6,260 nt of DNA. Source: Ignavibacteriales bacterium. GTDB lineage: Bacteria; Bacteroidota; Ignavibacteria; UBA10030. The stretch's first letter is position 1, and each line of letters begins with the position of its first letter. The translations under genes and the position numbers were made by a program. The DNA lies in assembly GCA_016218005.1 (NCBI GenBank), contig JACRFF010000229.1, forward strand, positions 1-6,260. Direction: 5' to 3'. The notes beneath the pieces are model-generated. The model was not told where the DNA came from, did not search any database, and worked only from the letters and a program-made list of their open reading frames with translations. Below are positions 1 to 6,014 of this stretch, piece by piece.

Positions 1-39
1 CCGCCGACGATGCCGCATGGTGAGTTCTTCGTTCGGAAT

Positions 40-834
40 TCAATGTGCGATATCGCGAAATCTTGACGCACCGTTTGACCCTGCATTCAAGTCGCGCTTC
101 AATGCTGTTACACTTTTCACAGTCTGATATGACCAATCGAATACAACGTGCACGGTGTCAATTTCTTTCACACGCATCTTGGCATAGTGATCATCGTGTG
201 TCCACACAACATACGTGTGGCCGACAATCGCTTCAGCCGATTTCAACGGGGACCATCCTGCCGTGGGGGCTTGCGTGATCTCATCAAAATTTGATGTGTA
301 TCCCATGTCTTGGATATCGGTGTCGTTCCAGACGTCGAGATACAATCTCCCGTTGTCGTTTTCAAAAAACACATCGGTGTAGTTGTCGTTATACTTCCCA
401 ATCGAGTACGTCGAAAAATCATACCCGGCAAGATTGGGAGCGGTGCGAAAGTTCACGAGCGGAACCCCGAAACCTTCAGGCCTTGCCGTCGCAACAGCAA
501 CTTCGGTGCTGAGTCCGCTTTCGTTTTTGTCAAAATCGTACGATGAAACCGCATAGTATTTTGTTTCGCCGTTGGCGATGCGTGAATCGACAAAGCGTGT
601 TGCGTTGGTGGAACCGAGAAGAACGTATTTCCCGTCATAACGGTCGCTCGACCATACGTTGTACCCGGCAAGATCCGCGTCGCTGTTCGACAGCCAGCTT
701 ACTTCCACGCTTTTATCGAGCGCAAGCGCCTGAACTCCCTGCGGGCGAACCGGAGGCGTCGTGTCTACTTCGTAGAATCGTTGACAGCCCGTTAGCCCAA
801 CAACCGCGGCGAGCATAATGATCTTGGCATCCAT
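40..834 (-). CDS. Lipoprotein with one fibronectin type III domain; C-terminal half of unknown function
   Basis: The protein has 264 aa from the ATG at 834. That start is preferred over an in-frame ATG at 876 because GGAG lies 6 nt before it and because it puts a short signal peptide at the N-terminus: Lys4, a hydrophobic stretch, then lipobox LTGC with Cys17 as the expected lipidated residue. Residues about 25-117 look like a fibronectin type III domain: the entry TTPP, the core Trp47 in the VSW strand, Tyr58 in the AGYNVW strand, and the KYYAVSSYD strand near 92-100. Residues about 120-264 are rich in aromatic residues and Asp and look beta-structured (for example GHTYVVWTHDDHY near 205-217); I recognise no family. 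Inferred location is the cell envelope, probably the outer membrane. FN3 suggests binding or a structural role rather than catalysis. It lies 146 nt after pyrC on the same strand with no clear terminator between, but no functional link to pyrimidine synthesis is evident. Confidence 0.82.
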   Translation of the reverse strand: MDAKIIMLAAVVGLTGCQRFYEVDTTPPVRPQGVQALALDKSVEVSWLSNSDADLAGYNVWSSDRYDGKYVLLGSTNATRFVDSRIANGETKYYAVSSYDFDKNESGLSTEVAVATARPEGFGVPLVNFRTAPNLAGYDFSTYSIGKYNDNYTDVFFENDNGRLYLDVWNDTDIQDMGYTSNFDEITQAPTAGWSPLKSAEAIVGHTYVVWTHDDHYAKMRVKEIDTVHVVFDWSYQTVKSVTALKRDLNAGSNGASRFRDIAH

Positions 835-980
835 CGTTGTCTCCTTTGTTTTATCCAACCATCTAAAGGACTGCAACGACTGTGCCAGAGTTCTCCGCCA
901 AAAATGAATTGTATTGCAAACCGTGCGGGATAAAGACGTTGGGGTTCGTGGACGTTCGTGTTCTAAAATAGACAGTAAAC

Positions 981-2267
981 TTACACAACCCTCCTCAAGC
1001 GCCCGTGGTTGAAGATGCCGACGGCCTTTCCTTGAAGACGCCTGCCGTGGAAAGGGGAGTTCTTCGACTTCGAACTAAAGCGAGTCGTATCGACCGTCCA
1101 CTCGATTTCGTGGTCAAGAATTGTGAGATTCGCCGGCTGACCGGCTTCGATCCGGATTTGCGGAAGAGAAAGAATACGGCGCGGATTGGTGGAAAATTTT
1201 TCTACCAGTTGAAGCAGCGATAGGAAGCGCTGTCGTACTAGTTCTGCAATGCTCAAGCCGATAGCGGTCTCTAACCCAACAATGCCGAATGGCGCTTGCG
1301 AATACTCCACTTCTTTTTCATCGATCGTGTGCGGCGCATGGTCGGTAGCGATGACGTCGATGACGCCATCCCGCAAGGCTTCCTTCATTGCTTCGACATC
1401 ATCCGCAGTGCGAAGCGGTGGATTCATTTTTGTGTTCGTGTCGAACGATGCCACAACTTCATCCGTCAGGGTGAAATGATGCGGCGTCACCTCTGCGGAA
1501 ACGGCAAGCCCTTCTTGTTTTGCAGACCGCACCAGATCGGTGGAGCGTCTCGTGCTGATATGCGCGACGTGGTACTTGGCTTTAGGCACATATCGCAACA
1601 GGGCGATGTCGCGTCCGATCATCAACTCTTCGGCAATGGGAGGAATGCCGGGAATACCCAAGCGCATGGAAACTACGCCTTCATTCATGCTTCCTCCCTT
1701 CGTCATCGAAGGATCTTCGGCGTGCTGGATAATCGGAATTCCAAACATGGACGAGTACTCCAATGCAAGCCTCATCGTGTTGGCGCTTGCAATGGGGGCG
1801 CCATCATCGCTAAATCCTACCGCACCCGCGTGCGTCAATTCCGCCATCGGCGAGAGTTCTTCTCCTTGACGCCCTTTCGTTGCCGCCGCAATCGGATAGA
1901 CATCGACGAAGCCGTCGCAGACTTGTTTTCCTTTTTCGATTACGTATCTCGCAACGGACTCATCGTCAATCGTTGGATTTGTGTTTGGCATGCAACACAC
2001 AGCAGTAAATCCGCCTTGCGCCGCCGAGCGGCAGCCGCTTTCAATCGTTTCCTTGTGTTCAAATCCCGGCTCGCGAAGATGAACGTGCATATCGACAAAA
2101 CCCGGAGCGATGAGTTTTCCCGACAGGTCAACTTCTTCGACACCTTTGGCGGCTGAGAGATTTGCTCCGAGCCGATCAATTGTGCCATCAACAATGAGAA
2201 GGTTGAGTTGTTCATCCGTTCCTGTAACAGGATCGATGATGCGTGCGTGTTTCAAGAGATAATTCAT
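981..2267 (-). CDS. pyrC: Dihydroorotase (class I)
   Basis: This enzyme cyclises N-carbamoyl-aspartate to dihydroorotate, step 3 of de novo UMP synthesis, in the cytoplasm. It has 428 aa, the usual length of class I bacterial dihydroorotases. The amidohydrolase barrel shows its expected metal ligands: His61 and His63 in HVHLREPG, the Asp pair 154/155 in GFSDDG, His182 in QHAED, His236 in AHIST and Asp309 in ATDHAPH. The MPNTNP motif (93-98) and MNPPLR (281-286) are also typical. These conserved sites argue for an active enzyme and against the inactive PyrC-like subunits found beside some ATCases. The ATG at 2267 is backed by GAGGAG 6 nt upstream. The gene follows pyrB by 22 nt and is the last pyr gene of the cluster. 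Class I dihydroorotases can associate with PyrB in some bacteria; that is possible here but only inferred. Confidence 0.96.
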   Translation of the reverse strand: MNYLLKHARIIDPVTGTDEQLNLLIVDGTIDRLGANLSAAKGVEEVDLSGKLIAPGFVDMHVHLREPGFEHKETIESGCRSAAQGGFTAVCCMPNTNPTIDDESVARYVIEKGKQVCDGFVDVYPIAAATKGRQGEELSPMAELTHAGAVGFSDDGAPIASANTMRLALEYSSMFGIPIIQHAEDPSMTKGGSMNEGVVSMRLGIPGIPPIAEELMIGRDIALLRYVPKAKYHVAHISTRRSTDLVRSAKQEGLAVSAEVTPHHFTLTDEVVASFDTNTKMNPPLRTADDVEAMKEALRDGVIDVIATDHAPHTIDEKEVEYSQAPFGIVGLETAIGLSIAELVRQRFLSLLQLVEKFSTNPRRILSLPQIRIEAGQPANLTILDHEIEWTVDTTRFSSKSKNSPFHGRRLQGKAVGIFNHGRLRRVV

Positions 2268-2289
2268 CTGCTACTCCTCAGAGGAAAAA

Positions 2290-3213
2290 CTATTTGGAAC
2301 TGGTGCCCAGCAGATAGAGCGCCGCCATGCGCACGGCTACTCCGTTCGTAACTTGTTCAAGAATGACCGAATGTTCGCCATCGGCAAGGTCTGCCGAAAG
2401 TTCAACATCACGATTGATCGGTCCGGGATGCATGATCGTAATGGCACGACCTGCACGGTCAACGCGTTCCTTGGTCACGCCAAAGAATCGGTGATATTCC
2501 CGGAGCGACGGGAAGAATCCGCCCTGTTGTCGTTCAAGTTGCACCCGCAAGACATTCAGCACATCAACGCTTGGAATCACATCATCCAATGTATTGAACA
2601 CACGCACGCCTAACTGTTCGATATGCCGAGGCATCAACGTTGCCGGTCCACAAAGCGAAACCTCGACGCCCATCGTTGTCAGCCCAAATATGTTGGAACG
2701 CGCGACTCGACTATGAAGAACATCTCCGACGATACAGACGCGGAGGCCTTTCAGCGTTCCGTATTTTTCCCGCAGTGTGAACATATCCAGCAGTGCCTGC
2801 GTCGGGTGTTCGTGGGCACCATCGCCGGCATTCAGCACGTTCGCCTTCACCACCCGGCTGAGAAAATGCGCCGCTCCGGCAGACGCGTGCCTAATCACCA
2901 CCATGTCGATCTTCATCGCCTCGATATTGCGAGCCGTGTCCTTCAATGTCTCGCCTTTGCTCACGCTGCTGCCGGCGGCTGCGAAACTGACGACATCCGC
3001 GGAAAGACGGCGCTCGGCAAGTTCAAACGAGATGCGCGTCCGCGTCGAGCTTTCAAAAAACAAATTTGCGATGGTCTTTCCCTGCAACGGAGGCACTTTT
3101 TTGATTGGACGCTCCAACACTTCTTTGAAGGAAACCGCCGTATCGAGAATCAACTCGATATCCTGCTTCGGCACGCCGTCTAACCCGAGTAAATGACGAC
3201 TCTGGAGACTCAT
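2290..3213 (-). CDS. pyrB: Aspartate carbamoyltransferase catalytic subunit
   Basis: PyrB joins carbamoyl phosphate and aspartate to give N-carbamoyl-aspartate, the committed step of pyrimidine synthesis. Its 307 aa match the standard catalytic chain. The carbamoyl-phosphate loop SSTRTR is at 55-60. Lys86 in SKGET is the residue normally donated across the subunit interface. HPTQALLD is at 136-143, and the aspartate-domain motif HPGPINRD at 262-269. The C-terminus (SVILEQVTNGVAVRMAALY) is typical. The ATG overlaps the pyrR stop as ATGA, with GAGAGG about 7 nt upstream inside the pyrR end, so translation is probably coupled. No regulatory-chain gene (pyrI) lies in the window, so allosteric nucleotide control through PyrI is unlikely from this locus; control is more likely at the RNA level through PyrR. 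Confidence 0.97.
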   Translation of the reverse strand: MSLQSRHLLGLDGVPKQDIELILDTAVSFKEVLERPIKKVPPLQGKTIANLFFESSTRTRISFELAERRLSADVVSFAAAGSSVSKGETLKDTARNIEAMKIDMVVIRHASAGAAHFLSRVVKANVLNAGDGAHEHPTQALLDMFTLREKYGTLKGLRVCIVGDVLHSRVARSNIFGLTTMGVEVSLCGPATLMPRHIEQLGVRVFNTLDDVIPSVDVLNVLRVQLERQQGGFFPSLREYHRFFGVTKERVDRAGRAITIMHPGPINRDVELSADLADGEHSVILEQVTNGVAVRMAALYLLGTSSK

Positions 3214-3764
3214 GGCTTCACCTCTCGTAGTTCTGCATCATTGAGATAGACGGCATCTTCCTCGTCTACGTCCGTCATCATGACTTGAACTTCCTGTTGA
3301 ATTGCAGTTGGCACACTCTTGCCGATGAAATCTGCTTTGATGGGCAACTCACGATGACCACGGTCGATAAGAACGAGAAGCTGAATCAACGCAGGACGTC
3401 CGATGTCCATTAACGCATTCAACGCCGAACGCACCGTACGCCCGGTGAACAGGACGTCATCGACAAGGACGATGACTTTGCCGGAGATGTCGAAAAGTAT
3501 TTCGGAACTTTGCAGCTTGGGCTGGTCAAGCCTGCCGTGCAGGTCATCACGATAGAGCGTAATATCAAGAATGCCGACGGGAACATCTATGTTTTCCATT
3601 TCCTTGATCTTAGCGGCAAGCCTGCGAGCAAGAAATTGGCCTCGGTTTCTAATGCCAACCAAGGCCAACTGCTCCGCTACTTTGTTGCGTTCGAGAATTT
3701 CATGAACCACTCGGTTCACTGTTCTCGAAAATGTCGTCGCGTCGATGATCTTTGCTCGTTTCAT
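3210..3764 (-). CDS. pyrR: PyrR: pyrimidine operon RNA-binding attenuation regulator / uracil phosphoribosyltransferase
   Basis: The protein has 184 aa, close to the family norm of about 180. The PRPP-binding loop is clear: VIVLVDDVLFTGRT at about 97-110, with the DD pair and TGRT. Other family blocks are GIRNRG (37-42), DITLYRDD (67-74) and LVLIDRGHRELPI (130-142). PyrR senses UMP and binds a leader hairpin to promote transcription termination of pyr genes; many members also make UMP from uracil and PRPP. The ATG at 3764 is chosen over an in-frame ATG at 3833 because GGGGA sits 6 nt before it, because the family starts with a short K-A-x-I-x-D segment as here, and because the longer frame would run through the leader terminator. 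An attenuator with a PyrR box lies directly upstream (3778-3883), which supports an RNA-binding role in addition to any enzyme activity. The stop overlaps the pyrB start. Confidence 0.96.
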   Translation of the reverse strand: MKRAKIIDATTFSRTVNRVVHEILERNKVAEQLALVGIRNRGQFLARRLAAKIKEMENIDVPVGILDITLYRDDLHGRLDQPKLQSSEILFDISGKVIVLVDDVLFTGRTVRSALNALMDIGRPALIQLLVLIDRGHRELPIKADFIGKSVPTAIQQEVQVMMTDVDEEDAVYLNDAELREVKP

Positions 3765-3770
3765 AGATTG

Positions 3771-3775
3771 TCCCC
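3771..3775 (-). promoter_or_regulatory. Ribosome binding site of pyrR
   Basis: GGGGA stands 6 nt before the ATG at 3764 and just after the terminator U-tract. It fixes the short start of pyrR. Because it follows the terminator, only read-through transcripts carry it. Confidence 0.6.
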
Positions 3776-3777
3776 GC

Positions 3778-3814
3778 AAAAAACAAAACCCCCGATCCTG
3801 GGAAGGAAGGGGGG
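3778..3814 (-). terminator. Intrinsic terminator of the pyr leader (attenuator)
   Basis: On the transcript a run of six C (3809-3814) pairs with five G (3789-3793). An inner TCC/GGA pairing lies inside the loop, with mismatches between the two stems. A U-rich tract follows at once, TTTTGTTTTTT (3788-3778). It lies between the PyrR hairpin and the pyrR ribosome binding site, exactly where a pyr attenuator terminator belongs. Its 5' half includes TCCTTCCC (3807-3800), which is the perfect complement of the 3' arm of the upstream hairpin, so the two states exclude each other. Confidence 0.85.
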
Positions 3815-3858
3815 CGGTCAACTTCTGCAACATGCCTGCGCTGCATTCGCTCCTTCCC
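3800..3858 (-). promoter_or_regulatory. Antiterminator pairing in the pyr leader
   Basis: GGGAAGGA at 3858-3851 on the minus strand is perfectly complementary to TCCTTCCC at 3807-3800 (8 bp, extendable by one G-U pair). The first segment is the 3' arm of the PyrR-binding hairpin and the second lies in the 5' half of the terminator. Formation would therefore break both and allow read-through into pyrRBC when PyrR is not bound. The pairing is seen in sequence; the switch is inferred from the known PyrR mechanism. Confidence 0.7.
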
Positions 3859-3883
3859 TACCTCTCCGGATAGGATTAAAGGA
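3851..3883 (-). promoter_or_regulatory. PyrR-binding anti-antiterminator hairpin (PyrR box)
   Basis: The minus-strand sequence UAUCCGGAGAGGUA (3872-3859) matches the PyrR binding-loop consensus ARUCCNGNGAGGYU at all positions except the closing outer pair, where A-U is replaced by U-A and pairing is kept. A stem is visible around it: a lower UCCUU/AAGGA stem (3883-3879 with 3855-3851), an internal loop, CCUA/UAGG, then CC/GG closing a GGAGA loop. In known systems PyrR with UMP stabilises this hairpin and so frees the terminator. It begins 120 nt upstream of the pyrR start codon. Confidence 0.82.
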
Positions 3884-3898
3884 AGTGTGAAAGAACTT

Positions 3899-3973
3899 GT
3901 TTACCCCGTCAGAGATGTATCCATATCTACAGATGGTTAGTGAGCCTAACCCCAAATCTCTAACGGGGTTTAC
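3899..3973. repeat. 75-bp palindromic element with flanking GTTTAC direct repeats (possible MITE or dispersed repeat)
   Basis: The arms CCCGTCAGAGAT (3905-3916) and ATCTCTAACGGG (3956-3967) are inverted repeats matching at 11 of 12 positions; the one difference is a G-U pair in the minus-strand RNA. The same hexamer GTTTAC stands directly outside both arms in the same orientation (3899-3904, 3968-3973), as a target-site duplication would. The interior holds a second perfect hairpin, GGTTAG/CTAACC with a 5-nt loop (3935-3951). No ORF is inside. The right end lies 2 nt from the 3' end of the tRNA. It resembles, from memory and unchecked, CCCCGT-type dispersed repeats of Bacteroidota-like genomes. 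It lacks a U-tract and is not a convincing terminator. Confidence 0.7.
3922..3956 (-). promoter_or_regulatory. Possible promoter of the pyrRBC operon
   Basis: TTTG (3956-3953) and TAGATATG (3929-3922) on the minus strand are 23 nt apart. They resemble the Bacteroidota -33 TTTG / -7 TAnnTTTG pair with one mismatch in the -7 box and spacing at the upper end. The pair lies wholly inside the palindromic element and would start the transcript just before the PyrR hairpin. It is weak by itself; read-through from the tRNA promoter is the alternative. Confidence 0.28.
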
Positions 3974-3975
3974 CG

Positions 3976-4050
3976 TGGACGCTGCTGGGATCGAACCAGC
4001 GACCTTACGCGTGTGAGGCGTACGCTCTGAACCAGCTGAGCTAAGCGTCC
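3976..4050 (-). tRNA. tRNA-Val (anticodon CAC)
   Basis: This is a complete cloverleaf of 75 nt. The acceptor stem GGACGCT/AGCGTCC has 7 perfect pairs. The D arm is GCTC/GAGC. The anticodon stem TACGC/GCGTA closes a 7-nt loop CTCACAC with anticodon CAC (4015-4013), which reads the valine codon GUG. A 5-nt variable region follows, then the T arm GCTGG/CCAGC with loop TTCGATC. The discriminator base is A. The next bases are CGG, so CCA is not encoded and must be added enzymatically. No partner tRNA lies beside it. Confidence 0.97.
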
Positions 4051-4058
4051 GTCAACTG

Positions 4059-4090
4059 AAAAGATAGAAAAAACTTCACGGATGAGCAAG
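4059..4090 (-). promoter_or_regulatory. Probable promoter of tRNA-Val, Bacteroidota type
   Basis: TATCTTTT (4066-4059 on the minus strand) matches the -7 consensus TAnnTTTG in all but the last base. TTG, within CTTG (4090-4087), lies 20 nt upstream as a -33 element. The box ends 8 nt before the mature tRNA 5' end, giving a leader of only a few nt. No good sigma70 -35/-10 pair is seen in the same place. Confidence 0.5.
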
Positions 4091-4108
4091 ACAACAATTT
4101 GTTGCTTG
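4087..4108. repeat. Short hairpin downstream of uvrC
   Basis: The inverted repeat pairs CAAG-CAACA with TGTTG-CTTG around a 3-nt loop, with one bulged base. It starts 33 nt after the uvrC stop. No U-tract follows directly, so it is a weak terminator at best. Its 3' arm on the minus strand carries the possible -33 element of the tRNA promoter. It may serve as an mRNA 3' end stabiliser. Confidence 0.4.
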
Positions 4109-4141
4109 GGGATTTCGATCAATGAACAATGGTACGGTAAC

Positions 4142-6010
4142 TTACTCGGCATCAACGCGAAAGTAATCGGAAATCTTTGCGGCTACTTTTGGGCCAACGA
4201 CGTCGGCAAGTTGCTCTTCGGTGGCAAACTTGACTCCTTGCACAGAACCGAATGCCTCCAACAATTCCATCGCCCTCGCCTTGCCGATGCCCTTGATAAG
4301 GTCGAGTTCCGTCTGCAATACCCGCTTGGATCGCACGCTGCGATGATACGCCACTGCAAACCGATGGGCTTCATCCCGGATATGCTGAAGGAGCCGCAGC
4401 GCCGAAGACGTTCGAGGAATCAAAACCGGCTCGGGGTCGTCCGGAAGGAATACTTCCTCCAACCTTTTTGCCAAGCCGATGGTCGGTTGATTTCGCAATC
4501 CAAGTTTGCGTAGAACTTCAATCGCACTCGATAACTGCCCCTTGCCGCCATCAACCACGATCAAATCGGGCAATTCTTTTTCTTCATCGAGCAGCCGACT
4601 GTAACGGCGGCTTATCACTTCTTGCATGCTCGCGAAGTCGTTCGGGCCTGCGACAGAGCGAATCTTGAACTTTCTGTACTCACTTTTCACCGGCTTTGCA
4701 TCCGCAAACACCACCAGCGATGCAACGGTATCGGACCCTTGCGTGTTGGAGATATCGAAGCACTCAATGCGTCTCGGCGGCACGGGTAAACGAAGGTCGC
4801 GCTGTAACGATTGCAGCACGCGCGGGACAATCTCTCCGCGCTTGGCGCGTTGGATTTCCAATTCATCCAACCAGAACTGTGCATTGGCCTTTGCCATCGA
4901 AACAAGTTTCGCCGCATCGCCCACGGTTGGCGTTTCTATCTGCACCGGATATCCACGCTTCCCCTTCAGCCATTCTTCCACAGTCGAATGCGACTCGATG
5001 TCGGTCGATAGAAGGAGAGTGTCCGGAATGTCGTCGTTGTCCAGATAGAATCGCTCCAGCAGCAATTCCAATATTTCGCGCTCGGTTTTCCCTTCTGCAT
5101 TGCCAAGATAAAAATGCTGACTGCCGACCACCTTCCCTTCCCGCACCTTGAAGATCACACCGCACGCATCGTCAGATTTTGCCACGACGGCAACAATATC
5201 CTTATCAACGGGGGCGCGTTCAACCATCCGCTGTTTTTCCGTATAGACCGATAACGTGCGAATCCTGTCACGCACCAGCGCCGCTTCTTCAAATCGTGTG
5301 CTGTTCGCAAGAGCTTCCATGTGCTCTGTCAGCGTTTGAACCACGACACTTGTCTTTCCGCGCAACACTTTCGCCACATAGTCGATCATCGACGCGTAAT
5401 GTGTTCGGCTTACAAACTCCTCGCACGGTCCTTCACACTTCTTGATGTGGTAGTCGAGGCAGACTTTATATTTTTTTTTGGCGATGGTCTCGTCGGTCAA
5501 CTCAAAGTTGCAGCTTCGGATCATGAAGACATCGCGAACCGTCTTCAGCGCATGCCGCATGGACTTCACGTCGGTGTAGGGACCAAAGTATCTTCCTCCA
5601 CGAATCTTCTTCTGGCGCGTAACAAACACGCGCGGGAACGGTTCGCCGGTGATGACGATGTACGGATAGCTTTTGTCATCCTTGAGCACCACGTTGTATC
5701 GCGGCTTCAATTGCTTGATGAGGTTGGCTTCCAGAATGAGCGCTTCCACTTCTGAAGCTGTGACCGTCAACTCGACGTCGGCGATCTTTGCAACCATCGC
5801 ATCGATACGGGCGTCGGAGGCACGCGAACGTTGGAAGTATTGTCGCACACGAGAGCGCAGACTTTGGGCTTTGCCGACGTAGATGATACGCCCGTCCTTA
5901 TCCTTGAATTGATACACCCCGGGTTGTTGCGGAAGGGAGTTCAGTTTTTCCGTGAGACTGAGGTCGTGTACAGAAATGGAAGCGTGCGGATGAGAACCCG
6001 ATTCCACCAT
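4142..6010 (-). CDS. uvrC: UvrC, excinuclease ABC subunit C
   Basis: UvrC makes both incisions in nucleotide excision repair after UvrA/UvrB mark a DNA lesion. The 622-aa product is full length. The N-terminal GIY-YIG nuclease (about 27-105) starts at PGVYQF (30-35) with YVGKA at 44-48; it cuts 3' of the lesion. Four cysteines, 167, 184, 192 and 196, match the family's conserved iron-sulfur cluster ligands. A UVR motif for UvrB binding is at about 226-254. The RNase H-like nuclease for the 5' cut has Asp419 (CFDIS), Asp487 (VVDGGKGQ) and His549 (RDEAH). Tandem helix-hairpin-helix DNA-binding motifs (about 567-616) close the protein. The ATG at 6010 comes 4 nt after the upstream stop and has no strong Shine-Dalgarno sequence, so reinitiation is likely. 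A run of nine A encodes Lys178-180. Confidence 0.98.
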   Translation of the reverse strand: MVESGSHPHASISVHDLSLTEKLNSLPQQPGVYQFKDKDGRIIYVGKAQSLRSRVRQYFQRSRASDARIDAMVAKIADVELTVTASEVEALILEANLIKQLKPRYNVVLKDDKSYPYIVITGEPFPRVFVTRQKKIRGGRYFGPYTDVKSMRHALKTVRDVFMIRSCNFELTDETIAKKKYKVCLDYHIKKCEGPCEEFVSRTHYASMIDYVAKVLRGKTSVVVQTLTEHMEALANSTRFEEAALVRDRIRTLSVYTEKQRMVERAPVDKDIVAVVAKSDDACGVIFKVREGKVVGSQHFYLGNAEGKTEREILELLLERFYLDNDDIPDTLLLSTDIESHSTVEEWLKGKRGYPVQIETPTVGDAAKLVSMAKANAQFWLDELEIQRAKRGEIVPRVLQSLQRDLRLPVPPRRIECFDISNTQGSDTVASLVVFADAKPVKSEYRKFKIRSVAGPNDFASMQEVISRRYSRLLDEEKELPDLIVVDGGKGQLSSAIEVLRKLGLRNQPTIGLAKRLEEVFLPDDPEPVLIPRTSSALRLLQHIRDEAHRFAVAYHRSVRSKRVLQTELDLIKGIGKARAMELLEAFGSVQGVKFATEEQLADVVGPKVAAKISDYFRVDAE

Positions 6011-6014
6011 ACCG

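Noticed and set aside
1..18. Possible start of a next minus-strand gene (ATG at 18, six codons, M-R-H-R-R-R)
   Set aside because: Only 18 nt are visible, with no convincing ribosome binding site and nothing to identify.
877..980. Terminator or promoter in the pyrC-lipoprotein spacer
   Set aside because: A TACAAT box occurs on the minus strand but has no supporting upstream element. The only palindrome near the pyrC end is GTAAGTTTAC with a 2-nt loop and no adjacent U-tract. I could not support either.
1296..2156. Long open frame (286 codons) on the plus strand opposite pyrC
   Set aside because: It lies wholly antisense to a well-conserved dihydroorotase, its translation has no recognisable domain, and it is rich in Arg, His and Cys, as expected for the complement of a real gene.
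2623..3183. Open frame (186 codons) on the plus strand opposite pyrB
   Set aside because: It is antisense to a clear aspartate carbamoyltransferase, has no recognisable motif, and has the composition of a shadow frame.
3765..3833. 23-residue N-terminal extension of PyrR from an upstream in-frame ATG
   Set aside because: The extension runs through the terminator hairpin and U-tract, lacks a well-spaced ribosome binding site, and is absent from the PyrR family. The ATG at 3764 with GGGGA is far better.
3703..3846. Possible leader peptide from an ATG at 3846, 3 nt after a GGAG in the PyrR hairpin 3' arm
   Set aside because: The spacing to the ribosome site is too short, the frame runs on into pyrR out of phase, and no codon run relevant to pyrimidine control is seen. 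The purine-rich segment is explained by antiterminator pairing.
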